64,000 nucleotides of DNA from Bog-950 sp964615305 (lineage in GTDB: Bacteria > Bacteroidota > Bacteroidia > Chitinophagales > LD1): the NCBI GenBank assembly GCA_964615305.1, contig CAZTNA010000001.1, forward strand, positions 62,001 through 126,000, given 5' to 3'. The notes beneath the pieces are model-generated. The model searched no databases. It was not told where the DNA came from and was given only the letters and a program-made list of their open reading frames with translations. This document shows, in pieces, positions 49,735 to 58,383 of this stretch. The position numbers and the translations under genes were made by a program. Within the stretch, counting starts at the first letter, position 1, and the number at the start of each line of letters is the position of its first letter.

Positions 49735-50916
49735 ATGCTGCCTTACCGCTTAGTTTTTGGTTTGTTTTTTATAGCTCTACAAACATTTGCCCAACAAAAT
49801 TTACCTGATAAGCCTAGCCTGTTTGTGGCAGAAGTGCAATATTCAGCCGGCAAAGTAATGCCTGTGTATGGTGAGTTTCCTAAAACAACATTTGCCAACG
49901 CAGCCGAAATTCACCTAGGGTGGCAAACCAACGGGAGCAAGGTATGGCACAAAATGTTCAATTACCCTAGATTGGGTTTATCGTTAATTTATCAAGAGTT
50001 GGGCAACCCTAAAGTAATGGGACAACAGATTTCTGTTGTTCCTACTGTGTATTTTAGAACCGGAAAAAAAGAAGACGCAAAAGTTTTTGCTGAGTTTAGA
50101 TACGGTTTAGGTCTTGCTTGTTTTACGCGTACCTACCATGCTGTAGATAATCCTAAAAACTTTGGTGTTAGCTCGGCATTTACTTGGCAGTATACGGTTG
50201 GTGCAAATTTGCGCTGGAGGGTAAGTCAGTATATCAACCTAAACTTTGGCGGTGTGTGGTACCATGCATCAAACGCACACACACAGCTGCCAAATGTTGG
50301 AGTCAATACATTTTCAGCTTATGTGGGGTTATTGGTATATCCTACCGGAAAAATAGCGCGGGTTCGTTTTAGCGATACCACAGGTATTGATAAGCGGTGG
50401 CATCTGAACGTAAGGTTTGGATCAGGCTGGCACGAAATGGGTCATGCGTTTGGCCCTGTAGGAGGAAAAAAATATCCCGTTTATACAGGCGCCATTTACA
50501 CTAGCCGAAAACTGGCTAAAGTAATAACAGCCAAAATGGGTTTTATGTATCGCTACTATCCTCTTTACAGAGAGTTTCTTCAACGCGAGAAGGTATTTGA
50601 TACCAAGCTTGGTCTGCGTTCTTCTGCTTTCATTGTTTTTCTGGGAGCCGACTTTTTACTCGGTCATTTTGCTATCAGCTTAGAAGCTGGTGTTAACCTT
50701 TACAAGCCGGCTTTCAAATCTTTCCACGATTTTTATGAGACCGGCAGCAAGTTCAGTTATATAACCAAGCAATATCTGGCTACACGGTTTGGTTTAAACT
50801 ACTACATACTTGACCCTTATAAGCACCCTAGAAATAATGTGTTTTTAGGAGCCTATGTTAGTGCCAATAGCGGGCAAGCAGAATTTTTAGAATTAAATAT
50901 TGGCTACGTGTGGTAG
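49735..50916 (+). CDS. Outer-membrane acyloxyacyl hydrolase (PagL-like lipid A deacylase)
   Basis: Start chosen at ATG 49735, giving a signal peptide (MLPYRLVFGLFFIALQTFAQQ) and a 393-residue barrel-like protein; an upstream in-frame start at 49651 adds 28 unlikely residues. The GGVWYHASNAHTQLPNVGVNTFSAYVGL block carries the His-x-Ser motif and SNA/PN pattern of PagL-like lipid A 3-O-deacylases. The product is longer than classical PagL (about 180 residues); the extra C-terminal part is also beta-rich and may be a second barrel half. Lipid A remodelling is likely but not certain. Confidence 0.75.
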   Translation: MLPYRLVFGLFFIALQTFAQQNLPDKPSLFVAEVQYSAGKVMPVYGEFPKTTFANAAEIHLGWQTNGSKVWHKMFNYPRLGLSLIYQELGNPKVMGQQISVVPTVYFRTGKKEDAKVFAEFRYGLGLACFTRTYHAVDNPKNFGVSSAFTWQYTVGANLRWRVSQYINLNFGGVWYHASNAHTQLPNVGVNTFSAYVGLLVYPTGKIARVRFSDTTGIDKRWHLNVRFGSGWHEMGHAFGPVGGKKYPVYTGAIYTSRKLAKVITAKMGFMYRYYPLYREFLQREKVFDTKLGLRSSAFIVFLGADFLLGHFAISLEAGVNLYKPAFKSFHDFYETGSKFSYITKQYLATRFGLNYYILDPYKHPRNNVFLGAYVSANSGQAEFLELNIGYVW

Positions 50917-50920
50917 GTGT

Positions 50921-52324
50921 CTATTTTCCCTGCCTGAAATTTTCTATTTTACAAAACAGCCAAGTTGAAGCATGGCTGTTAGCTACATAAAACAGCACAA
51001 TAGGAATAAAGCAAAACATGCCTCGCTTAAATGAACTTTCCATTAATGATGCTATTGGAGCACGTTGAATTTTTACATCTATAAAGTAAAACAACAACGA
51101 ATAGAAGAAAAACGACACAAACAAAAATAGGAGAGCGTTACGGTTATCATTTAAAAAAGCCTTTATGCCATTCTTATATATGAGCACTACATTAATAAGT
51201 AGTACTAAAAAGAACAGTATAAAGACGATACCATAAAGTTGTCCGCCATCTATAGCACCTTTCTGCCCACCAAACAAAAATGCCTTCATGTAGCCCCACA
51301 CCAAATCGAACCGTTCGGTATTGTAGCCCATGCCAAAATCAAACTTGCCACTGGTGCTTGTGCCTATTTTCAGTTTTAGATACACCGCCCAAATTACAAA
51401 GGGGGCTACTGATACGGCTCCGTAAATCAGAGTTCGTCTCCAATCTTTGGTTTTCAAAAAGTCTAACCCAACAATAAACAGTGCAGCCGCGGTAAACACA
51501 ATGGTATCGCTGCGTATCCAAACTACCAGCGCCATAAACATGGCTCCGAGCCAAAAATATTTGTCTTCGCGTTTTTCGAGCCAGGTAATGGTGGCCAACC
51601 CTCCCGCACTCACATAAGCAGTGGTGGGCATATTTCCCAATGAAAGTGCTGCATGGCTAAACAATTCAGGGGTAATCATTAATAAAAAAGTAAGAAAAGA
51701 GGCTACAGTGCTGTCTGTGTAATTGCGCAATGCACCGTAAAATGAACTCAGAAGCGAAACAAAAAACAAGGTGGTTGTAATTTTAGAAGTTTCAGCACCA
51801 AAAATGTACACATATGCAAAACTGCCATGAAAAAGCGGAGGGTAAACTCCACCGGCACCTTCTAAGTGATAGTCAAACAAACTGATTTTCAGTTTGCCTT
51901 CCAGCGCCATTATTCGCCCCAGTTTATCGAACGAACTAATGGTGTCGTGCTCGGTAGGGGGCCAAAAAAGATTTTTTACAGTAATAGCATACAATAAATA
52001 GGCACCAATAAAAAAGATAAGTAGAGCGGCTAAATTAATTTGCTGCAAACTAAACGAAGGCAACTTCCAGCCATCTTTCAGTTTCATGAGGTTTTTGAAA
52101 TTAACTCCACATACTGTTACAATGAACAAAATGTTTATACCAATAAGTATGTTTTGTGAGTATTGCACGTTTACAACATCGAGCAGAAACAAGAAAAAAG
52201 TTTCGAAACCAATGCCCGCCAAAAAAGAATAACCAAGAAATTCTGCAAATGAATATTTGCGGCTAATGGCCAGCAATACCGCACCACCCGATAAATAACA
52301 AAGAATAATTCCTAAGGTTAACAT
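50921..52324 (-). CDS. Polytopic membrane protein, possible GT-C-type glycosyltransferase
   Basis: The 467-residue protein has about eleven hydrophobic helices. An exterior loop (PPTEHDTISSFDKLGRIMALEGKLKISLFDYHLEGAGGVYPPLFHG) with acidic residues recalls GT-C active-site loops, but the usual DE or DD after helix 1 is not obvious. It starts 3 bases after the stop of the upstream 270-residue gene and surely shares its transcript. Function is not assigned beyond a membrane transferase guess. Confidence 0.62.
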   Translation of the reverse strand: MLTLGIILCYLSGGAVLLAISRKYSFAEFLGYSFLAGIGFETFFLFLLDVVNVQYSQNILIGINILFIVTVCGVNFKNLMKLKDGWKLPSFSLQQINLAALLIFFIGAYLLYAITVKNLFWPPTEHDTISSFDKLGRIMALEGKLKISLFDYHLEGAGGVYPPLFHGSFAYVYIFGAETSKITTTLFFVSLLSSFYGALRNYTDSTVASFLTFLLMITPELFSHAALSLGNMPTTAYVSAGGLATITWLEKREDKYFWLGAMFMALVVWIRSDTIVFTAAALFIVGLDFLKTKDWRRTLIYGAVSVAPFVIWAVYLKLKIGTSTSGKFDFGMGYNTERFDLVWGYMKAFLFGGQKGAIDGGQLYGIVFILFFLVLLINVVLIYKNGIKAFLNDNRNALLFLFVSFFFYSLLFYFIDVKIQRAPIASLMESSFKRGMFCFIPIVLFYVANSHASTWLFCKIENFRQGK

Positions 52325-52327
52325 AGA

Positions 52328-53140
52328 TTATTGGGGTTTCGCCTCTGAGGGCGGATTGTCAATAGGGAGTATGGCTTCCATAGCGCGTTGTTCTGCCGGC
52401 ACATTATATTTTAACCTCTCGTAGCCCTTGCCTTCAATTATTAGCACATGTGTAGCGCGTTTTGCCAAATCCGGATGGTCAGCTTCTTGGCCTTGTGCAA
52501 CACACAAGCGCGGGTAAATGAAATACTCTACCCAATCGGGGGCATAAATAAAATTCCACTTGTTGTTATTGCTGATGGCCGAATCGCCCGGAGGTAGCAG
52601 TATAACAGCATTTTCAGGTGTGTTTTCTTTTACGTATTTCAATAGCGAATAAACCCCTACTTTGTAGTTAAGTTTATCTTCAAGTGTTAGTGACTTCATT
52701 TGTCCGCTGGCAATTTTCTCCTTCATGCTGTTTATCTGTTCAAGATTACCCAGCGCCAAATCGTGAATAGCCCAATAGTAACCTCGTGTAAGTGATTTAA
52801 AAAGCGAAGTGTCGTTTTGTATTTCTACAATTTGATTGTAGAGTTCTTGTTGACGTTCGAGGTTGGCATTTGCCTGCCTTAGTTGTTGAAACTCGCTATA
52901 TAACTCAGGGAGCCGGCCTTGTTTTTCGTTGGACTTGTAAGCAAACAACAATATAATTCCGATAATGCCCGCTATGGCTGAATTACGCCACAAGTACGTA
53001 AATGAACTGAACTCTGTTTCTGAACTCTTCTTAGATCCCGAAACTACCGAAGATTTAGGTTGCTGTTTTGCCACTGAGGCAAACGTGCAGAAAAATTTTG
53101 AGAAAGGTAAGTAGGTTGATAGATTAAATGACACATACAC
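52328..53140 (-). CDS. Single-pass membrane protein with periplasmic domain, unknown
   Basis: A 270-residue frame with one membrane helix (SAIAGIIGIILLFAY), a coiled-coil-prone stretch (LPELYSEFQQLRQANANLERQQELYNQIVE), and a C-terminal domain with AVILLPPGDSAI and WVEYFIYPRLCV. The latter resembles regions in membrane glycosyltransferase partners but no family is sure. A GTG at 53074 (MAKQQPKSS) is a plausible alternative start that removes 22 odd residues. It is coupled to the following polytopic protein by a 3-base gap. Confidence 0.62.
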   Translation of the reverse strand: MYVSFNLSTYLPFSKFFCTFASVAKQQPKSSVVSGSKKSSETEFSSFTYLWRNSAIAGIIGIILLFAYKSNEKQGRLPELYSEFQQLRQANANLERQQELYNQIVEIQNDTSLFKSLTRGYYWAIHDLALGNLEQINSMKEKIASGQMKSLTLEDKLNYKVGVYSLLKYVKENTPENAVILLPPGDSAISNNNKWNFIYAPDWVEYFIYPRLCVAQGQEADHPDLAKRATHVLIIEGKGYERLKYNVPAEQRAMEAILPIDNPPSEAKPQ

Positions 53141-53145
53141 ATCTG

Positions 53146-53177
53146 TTGAAAAAGAGGTACTAACTTTTATACATTTG
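53146..53177 (+). promoter_or_regulatory. Probable kup promoter (TTG-n21-TAnnTTTG)
   Basis: TTG at 53146-53148 and TACATTTG at 53170-53177 are separated by 21 bases, a good fit to the Bacteroidota primary sigma consensus. Transcription from about 53183 would leave a leader of about 90 bases before kup. Confidence 0.55.
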
Positions 53178-53274
53178 CTTCTGCTTAATAGCTTTATGGA
53201 TTATTCCCAACGGGGCACCTCCAATACTTACCTTTTTGTTTTTCGCAACTATTGCTTTTTAATTAAACCACAAC

Positions 53275-55227
53275 ATGGCTGAAAGTTATCGTAATCACGG
53301 CCACCAGCTTTCGGCAGCCGGTGTGCTTATTACATTGGGAATTATTTTTGGAGACATTGGCACATCGCCCATTTACGTTATGAACGCCATACTGAGTGGG
53401 CACACCATTTCGCCCGAACTTGTGTTGGGTGGCGTTAGTTGCGTGTTTTGGACGCTGGTAGTAATAACCACAATCAAGTACGTTTATCTCGCATTAAACG
53501 CTGATAACCGGGGCGAGGGCGGAATATTTGCTTTGTACGCTTTAGTGCGCAGATATAAAGTTACCTGGACAATATTCCCGGCTATTATTGGCTGTGCCTC
53601 TCTCATTGCAGACGGATTTATTACACCGCCTATATCCATTTCATCGGCAGTAGAAGGTTTAAGAATACTAAATCCCGATATCCCAACAGTTCCTATTGTT
53701 ATTACTATACTCATTGGGCTGTTTGTGTTCCAACAATTTGGAACTCGAGTGGTTGGCGGCATTTTTGGGCCTGTTATGTTGATTTGGTTTACCATGATTG
53801 GAGTACTAGGCGCTGGTAAAATCCTTCAGTTTCCTGAAGTGTTACAAGCGCTGAATCCGGTCTTTGCTTTCAATTTACTAGTCAAGTATCCGGGCGGTTT
53901 TTGGCTTTTGGGTGCGGTGTTTTTATGTACCACTGGGGGTGAAGCTTTGTATTCAGATTTGGGTCACTGTGGTAAACAAAATATTCGTGTAAGCTGGATG
54001 TATGTTTTAGTAATGTTGCTGTTGTGCTACTTCGGCCAAGCAGCACTCTTGTTACATAATTACAATGGGCAACACTGGCCGGAAGGCAAGTCAACATTTT
54101 ATGCTTTAATGCCTGACTGGTTTTTACCTATTGGTATATCTGTTGCTACCCTTGCCACTATTATTGCATCGCAAGCATTGATTAGCGGATGCTTTACTTT
54201 GGTAAATGAAGCTATGAAACTCCGTTTGTGGCCGAACTTGAAAGTTATATACCCAACCACACATCAAGGGCAGATGTACATACCGGGAATAAACTGGTTT
54301 TTGTTTTTTGGTTGTATTGCAGTTGTATTGCTGTTTCGTGAATCGGCAAATATGGAAGCAGCATATGGTTTAGCAATAACCATAAACATGCTGATGACGA
54401 CTATGTTGCTTACTTATTTAATGTACGTGCAACGTAAAAGTAAGCTGTTGTTATGGGGAATACCGTTGGTGTTTCTAACTATCGAAACAACGTTTTTTGT
54501 ATCGAACCTCTTAAAGTTTAGCCATGGTGGGTGGTTTACATTTTTACTTGCCAGTGTTTTGTTTTTCGGTATGTGGATTTTTTATCAGGCGCGTTTGCTA
54601 CGCAAAAAACATATAGAGTTTGTAGAGATAAAAGATTACATAGCTCCGCTTAAAGAGTTGATGCAAGATGATACAATTCCGAAAGAAGCCAACAATTTGG
54701 TGTATATGAGTATGGCAAACGACAAGAGCCATATTGATTCAAACATTATCTATTCTATTTTCCGTAAACGACCAAAGCGAGCAGATATTTACTGGTTTGT
54801 ACACGTAGATATTTTAAACGAGCCTTTTGGTGCCACATATAGTGTAGAATCAGTAGTGCCACGAAGAATATTTTTTATCCGCCTTAGTTTCGGTTTTAAG
54901 GTTGATCATAAGGTAAATCTCATGTTCAATAAAATAGTGGAAGAAATGGTAAAGAATGGTGAGGTAGATGAACTATCGCACTATCCCTCTTTGCGGAAAT
55001 ACAATATGCCGGCCGACTTTAAATTTATATTGTTAAACAGCCGTGTAGCTATTGATGATGCACTTTCTCCTTTCGAACAGTTTGTGGTTAAAGGCTACCG
55101 ATTTATCAAAAGTGTTTCGCTTTCAACAGCCGAGGACTTTGGTCTGGAGCTAACCAACGTAGAAGAAGAAACAGTGCCTATTACAGTTGCTCCTTCTTCA
55201 AAAATAGAACTGCATCGGGTAAAGTAG
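53275..55227 (+). CDS. kup: Kup/HAK-type potassium uptake protein
   Basis: This 650-residue inner-membrane transporter imports K+ with H+ symport. The N-terminal ITLGIIFGDIGTSPIYVMNAIL and the YLALNADNRGEGGIFALYAL block are family signatures, with ADGFITPPISISSAVEGL and GGEALYSDLGHCG further on; about 12 helices are followed by a cytosolic tail of about 200 residues. The length is normal. Regulation by c-di-AMP or similar is not visible in sequence. Confidence 0.95.
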   Translation: MAESYRNHGHQLSAAGVLITLGIIFGDIGTSPIYVMNAILSGHTISPELVLGGVSCVFWTLVVITTIKYVYLALNADNRGEGGIFALYALVRRYKVTWTIFPAIIGCASLIADGFITPPISISSAVEGLRILNPDIPTVPIVITILIGLFVFQQFGTRVVGGIFGPVMLIWFTMIGVLGAGKILQFPEVLQALNPVFAFNLLVKYPGGFWLLGAVFLCTTGGEALYSDLGHCGKQNIRVSWMYVLVMLLLCYFGQAALLLHNYNGQHWPEGKSTFYALMPDWFLPIGISVATLATIIASQALISGCFTLVNEAMKLRLWPNLKVIYPTTHQGQMYIPGINWFLFFGCIAVVLLFRESANMEAAYGLAITINMLMTTMLLTYLMYVQRKSKLLLWGIPLVFLTIETTFFVSNLLKFSHGGWFTFLLASVLFFGMWIFYQARLLRKKHIEFVEIKDYIAPLKELMQDDTIPKEANNLVYMSMANDKSHIDSNIIYSIFRKRPKRADIYWFVHVDILNEPFGATYSVESVVPRRIFFIRLSFGFKVDHKVNLMFNKIVEEMVKNGEVDELSHYPSLRKYNMPADFKFILLNSRVAIDDALSPFEQFVVKGYRFIKSVSLSTAEDFGLELTNVEEETVPITVAPSSKIELHRVK

Positions 55228-55242
55228 CACAAATTTTTGGGG

Positions 55243-56937
55243 CTACATTTCTAAATCGCTCACACTATCAAAGTAAGCCTGTATTTCCGTAAATAAAGGC
55301 TCATACAGCGTATCCTCAAATGGCGATTGAATATTTGCAAGTTTTACTAAACCCAAAAAGGAATCGCTGCCTCCTGCATTACAAAGGCGCAGGTAGTCTT
55401 TCCATGCCGCTGTAAAGTCTTTCTGGCTTTTACTCCAAAACTGAAATGCACAGAGTTGCGCCAGGCAATAGTCAATGTAATAAAATGGGCTGCGGTAAAT
55501 ATGTGACTGACGCTGCCAATAGCCTCCACGCTCTAAATAATCCACTCCGTCATAGTCCATCCAGGGGCGGTATTTCTTTTCAATTGTCAACCAGACTTTC
55601 TTGCGTTGTTCGGGTGTCATCTCCGGGTTTTCATATACCACATGTTGAAACTCATCTACCGAAACGCCATAGGGCAGAAAGGCAATGTTTGACGATAAAT
55701 GAACAAACTTGTACTTCTCTACATCGTTTCCAAAAAACAAACTCATCCACGGATAAGTAAGGTGTTCCATGCTCATGCTGTGAATTTCGCAAGCTTCCAT
55801 GGTAGGAAAATAGTATTCTTCTATATCGAAGTGCCGGCTTTGAAAACATTGAAACGCATGGCCTGCCTCGTGAGTAAGCACATCTACGTCACCAACTGTG
55901 CCATTGAAATTGGCAAAAATGAATGGCGCTTTGTATTTGTTGAACATGGTGCAGTAACCACCGCTGGCTTTCCCGTTTTTATTTACCAAATCCATCAAAT
56001 CGTTTTGAATCATAAAGTCAAAAAATTCTTTGGTTTCGGGAGATAGCTCTGCATACATTTTTTGCCCATTGGCAACAATTTCTTCAGGTGTGCCCTTTGG
56101 TTTGGGGTTGCCGGAGTTAAAGTTGTGAGCCAGATCATACGCTTTTAGCTTTTCAACACCAATACGTATCCGCTGGCGTTCGCGAAGTTGAGCCGCCAAC
56201 GGAACCACATGTTTTAGAATTTGCTCACGAAACTTGGCAACCATATTGGCATTGTAATCAGTGCGTGCCATGCGGTAATACGCCAACTCTACAAAATTTT
56301 TGTATCCAAGTTTTTGAGCAATACGTGTACGTACTTTCACTAGTTTGTCAAAAATTTCATCAAACTCGTTTTCATGAGAAGCAAAAAAACTTTGGTTAGC
56401 GAGGTATGCTTTTTTGCGTACATCGCGGTCTGTTGATTCCATATATGCCGAAACAGCCGACAGGTTGAGTTTTTGTCCGTCAAAATCAACCTCGGCTCCG
56501 GCTACTAGCTTGGTGTATTCTGTCCCTAGCTTGTTTTCTTCTTTTAGATCTTCTATTACCGAAGGGTTGAAAGTTTTTAGACTAACATCGGCCAGGTTAA
56601 ACAACTGATGGCCGAATTTTTGTTTTAGCTCTTCTTTAAATTTTGAATGGCCAAGAGCTTTGTAAAACTTAATGTTTAAATCGCTTATGAGCGGGCTGTT
56701 TACATCAAAAAACTCTTGTTCAGCTTCGTAATAAGCGTCAGTTGTGTTAATAGAGTTTCGCACCGAAGCAATATTGGCAAAGGTGGCAAACTCATCGCGC
56801 AGTTGGCTTATTTGCTGAACTACATTTCGTTGTTCTTCAGCAGATGATGCATCGTTAAAAATATTAATAAGTTTTGTAAACCGATCTTTTACTTGGTCTA
56901 AGTCAGGGCGGCTGTAAGCCATCTCAGAAAACTTCAT
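55243..56937 (-). CDS. M3 family oligoendopeptidase
   Basis: Start chosen at ATG 56937 (MKFSEMAYSRPDLDQV), giving 564 residues; the frame extends 49 residues upstream with no family similarity. The zinc site HEAGH (VLTHEAGHAFQCFQS) and the downstream EACEIHSMSMEHLTYPWM ligand helix are visible. Pep F/oligoendopeptidases cleave short peptides in the cytoplasm. No signal peptide is seen. It converges on kup with a 15-base gap. Confidence 0.92.
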   Translation of the reverse strand: MKFSEMAYSRPDLDQVKDRFTKLINIFNDASSAEEQRNVVQQISQLRDEFATFANIASVRNSINTTDAYYEAEQEFFDVNSPLISDLNIKFYKALGHSKFKEELKQKFGHQLFNLADVSLKTFNPSVIEDLKEENKLGTEYTKLVAGAEVDFDGQKLNLSAVSAYMESTDRDVRKKAYLANQSFFASHENEFDEIFDKLVKVRTRIAQKLGYKNFVELAYYRMARTDYNANMVAKFREQILKHVVPLAAQLRERQRIRIGVEKLKAYDLAHNFNSGNPKPKGTPEEIVANGQKMYAELSPETKEFFDFMIQNDLMDLVNKNGKASGGYCTMFNKYKAPFIFANFNGTVGDVDVLTHEAGHAFQCFQSRHFDIEEYYFPTMEACEIHSMSMEHLTYPWMSLFFGNDVEKYKFVHLSSNIAFLPYGVSVDEFQHVVYENPEMTPEQRKKVWLTIEKKYRPWMDYDGVDYLERGGYWQRQSHIYRSPFYYIDYCLAQLCAFQFWSKSQKDFTAAWKDYLRLCNAGGSDSFLGLVKLANIQSPFEDTLYEPLFTEIQAYFDSVSDLEM

Positions 56938-57038
56938 AGTATTAAAAAATTTGATGGCAAACCTAAAATTCCGACCGAGAATAATTATGCATGAAAGAAG
57001 TGAAGCAATAAGACATTGCAAATGGGAAGTAAACTTCT

Positions 57039-57539
57039 CTAATCTTCGAGCATACGACTGGCCGCATGCTTGTAATATTGCCAATAAGAAACTATTAACC
57101 GTAATTGTAAGGCAAGCAACAACACTAAACTTGCAGTGCCAAAAAATGCGATTTCAGTGTACATGTAGTCGAACAAATCGCGCTTCATATCATCAAACAA
57201 AATTACTTTCGGAAATCCGAGATCTTCAGTATAAAAATTATCGAGCTTTACCAATAGTTTTTGCAAGTGGTGCATGAGGTAAAAGAACAACACCAGATTG
57301 ATGGTAAACAAACTAAAACGAACCCCCGCAGGACGCAGATAAACTACCGTGCTTAATGCCACGCAATAGCGGAAGTATGTAAATGCTACAAAAACAAACA
57401 CAGCGTTTACAAAGGTGTAGGTATAATCGAGCTTAGTTACAACCGGGAATAAAACCGCATAAGTTGCCATGGCCGTAATTGTAAGCCAGATAAACTCACG
57501 TAAAAAATGCAAAAGATTTTCTCGGGTAACCCAATTCAT
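57039..57539 (-). CDS. Small four-helix membrane protein, unknown
   Basis: This 166-residue protein has about four hydrophobic helices (LTITAMATYAVLFPVV, VNAVFVFVAFTYF, FTINLVLFFYLM, FFGTASLVLLLALQLRL) and a basic C-terminus (YYKHAASRMLED). I do not recognise the family. Its ATG overlaps the stop of the TPR-lipoprotein gene by one base, which implies translational coupling and a shared function at the envelope. Confidence 0.75.
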   Translation of the reverse strand: MNWVTRENLLHFLREFIWLTITAMATYAVLFPVVTKLDYTYTFVNAVFVFVAFTYFRYCVALSTVVYLRPAGVRFSLFTINLVLFFYLMHHLQKLLVKLDNFYTEDLGFPKVILFDDMKRDLFDYMYTEIAFFGTASLVLLLALQLRLIVSYWQYYKHAASRMLED

Positions 57540-58264
57540 TAATAGCCGTTGTTTCTGAAAAACGTTTGAATAGGCATTGTGCCCTGTAGTACCTGTTGCA
57601 TACCTACAGTATCTGTAAGTCCAAGTTTCATTGCGAGTAAATACATTTCTGCACTTTGGGCTTCTTTGTGCTGCTGTTTAAATATATAACTTAACCCACT
57701 GCATACAGCCGCTGATGAATCTGCCAATTGAAATGCTTTTTGAGCATACTGGGCACATTCATCCGTTTTGTTTTTTAACTGACACAGCATACTCAGATTT
57801 AAAAAAGTGTAGGCAGATGAGTCGTTTAAATCCACCGCTTTCTGTAAGTAGAATAATGCAGAGTCCTGTTCATGCAGCACATGGTAAACAGAGCCCGCTC
57901 CTGCATATCCTTCGCTAAAACGCGGGTTGTGGTAAATAGCATTTTTATAAGCTGCTATAGATTTATCCAAACTGTCAATGTCGTACATCAATCTGCCATA
58001 AAAAGTCCAACCCCGCGCGTCTTCAGGGTAAGAATTTAAAAAGCTATCCATACGCAGGATAACATTTTGCACAGGTGTATGCCTATATGATTTGAATATT
58101 TCACGATATAGTGTGTATTGAAGTTGTGTTTTGTCAGGCTTAGGTGTAACCGGCTTTTGCTTGCACCCTGATAAACACAAATTTAAAGTGAACACAGCTA
58201 TGATGACGAATGAGCAAAACGCCATAAAGCGGAATCTGTCGATAAGTTTCAGGTGTTTTTTCAC
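57539..58264 (-). CDS. TPR-repeat lipoprotein
   Basis: The 241-residue product has a lipoprotein signal with lipobox LSGC (NLCLSGCKQKP) and three to four TPR-like helical hairpins (SLDKSIAAYKNAIYHNPRFSEGYAGAGSVYHVL, DSALFYLQKAVDLNDSSAYTFLNLSMLC and DECAQYAQKAFQLADSSAAVC). TPRs mediate protein-protein contacts. Its last base is the first of the next gene ATG (TAATG). Partner is probably the four-helix membrane protein encoded next. Confidence 0.82.
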   Translation of the reverse strand: MKKHLKLIDRFRFMAFCSFVIIAVFTLNLCLSGCKQKPVTPKPDKTQLQYTLYREIFKSYRHTPVQNVILRMDSFLNSYPEDARGWTFYGRLMYDIDSLDKSIAAYKNAIYHNPRFSEGYAGAGSVYHVLHEQDSALFYLQKAVDLNDSSAYTFLNLSMLCQLKNKTDECAQYAQKAFQLADSSAAVCSGLSYIFKQQHKEAQSAEMYLLAMKLGLTDTVGMQQVLQGTMPIQTFFRNNGY

Positions 58265-58383
58265 TGCTGCGAATAAAGGAAAATGAACAAGAATAGTAAG
58301 ATCTAATGTGAATCTGAGAAAATGACGTGAAGCACACTTCTACTACTCAACTCTTATTCGATTTTTTTGAGTTTGAAACTTTG

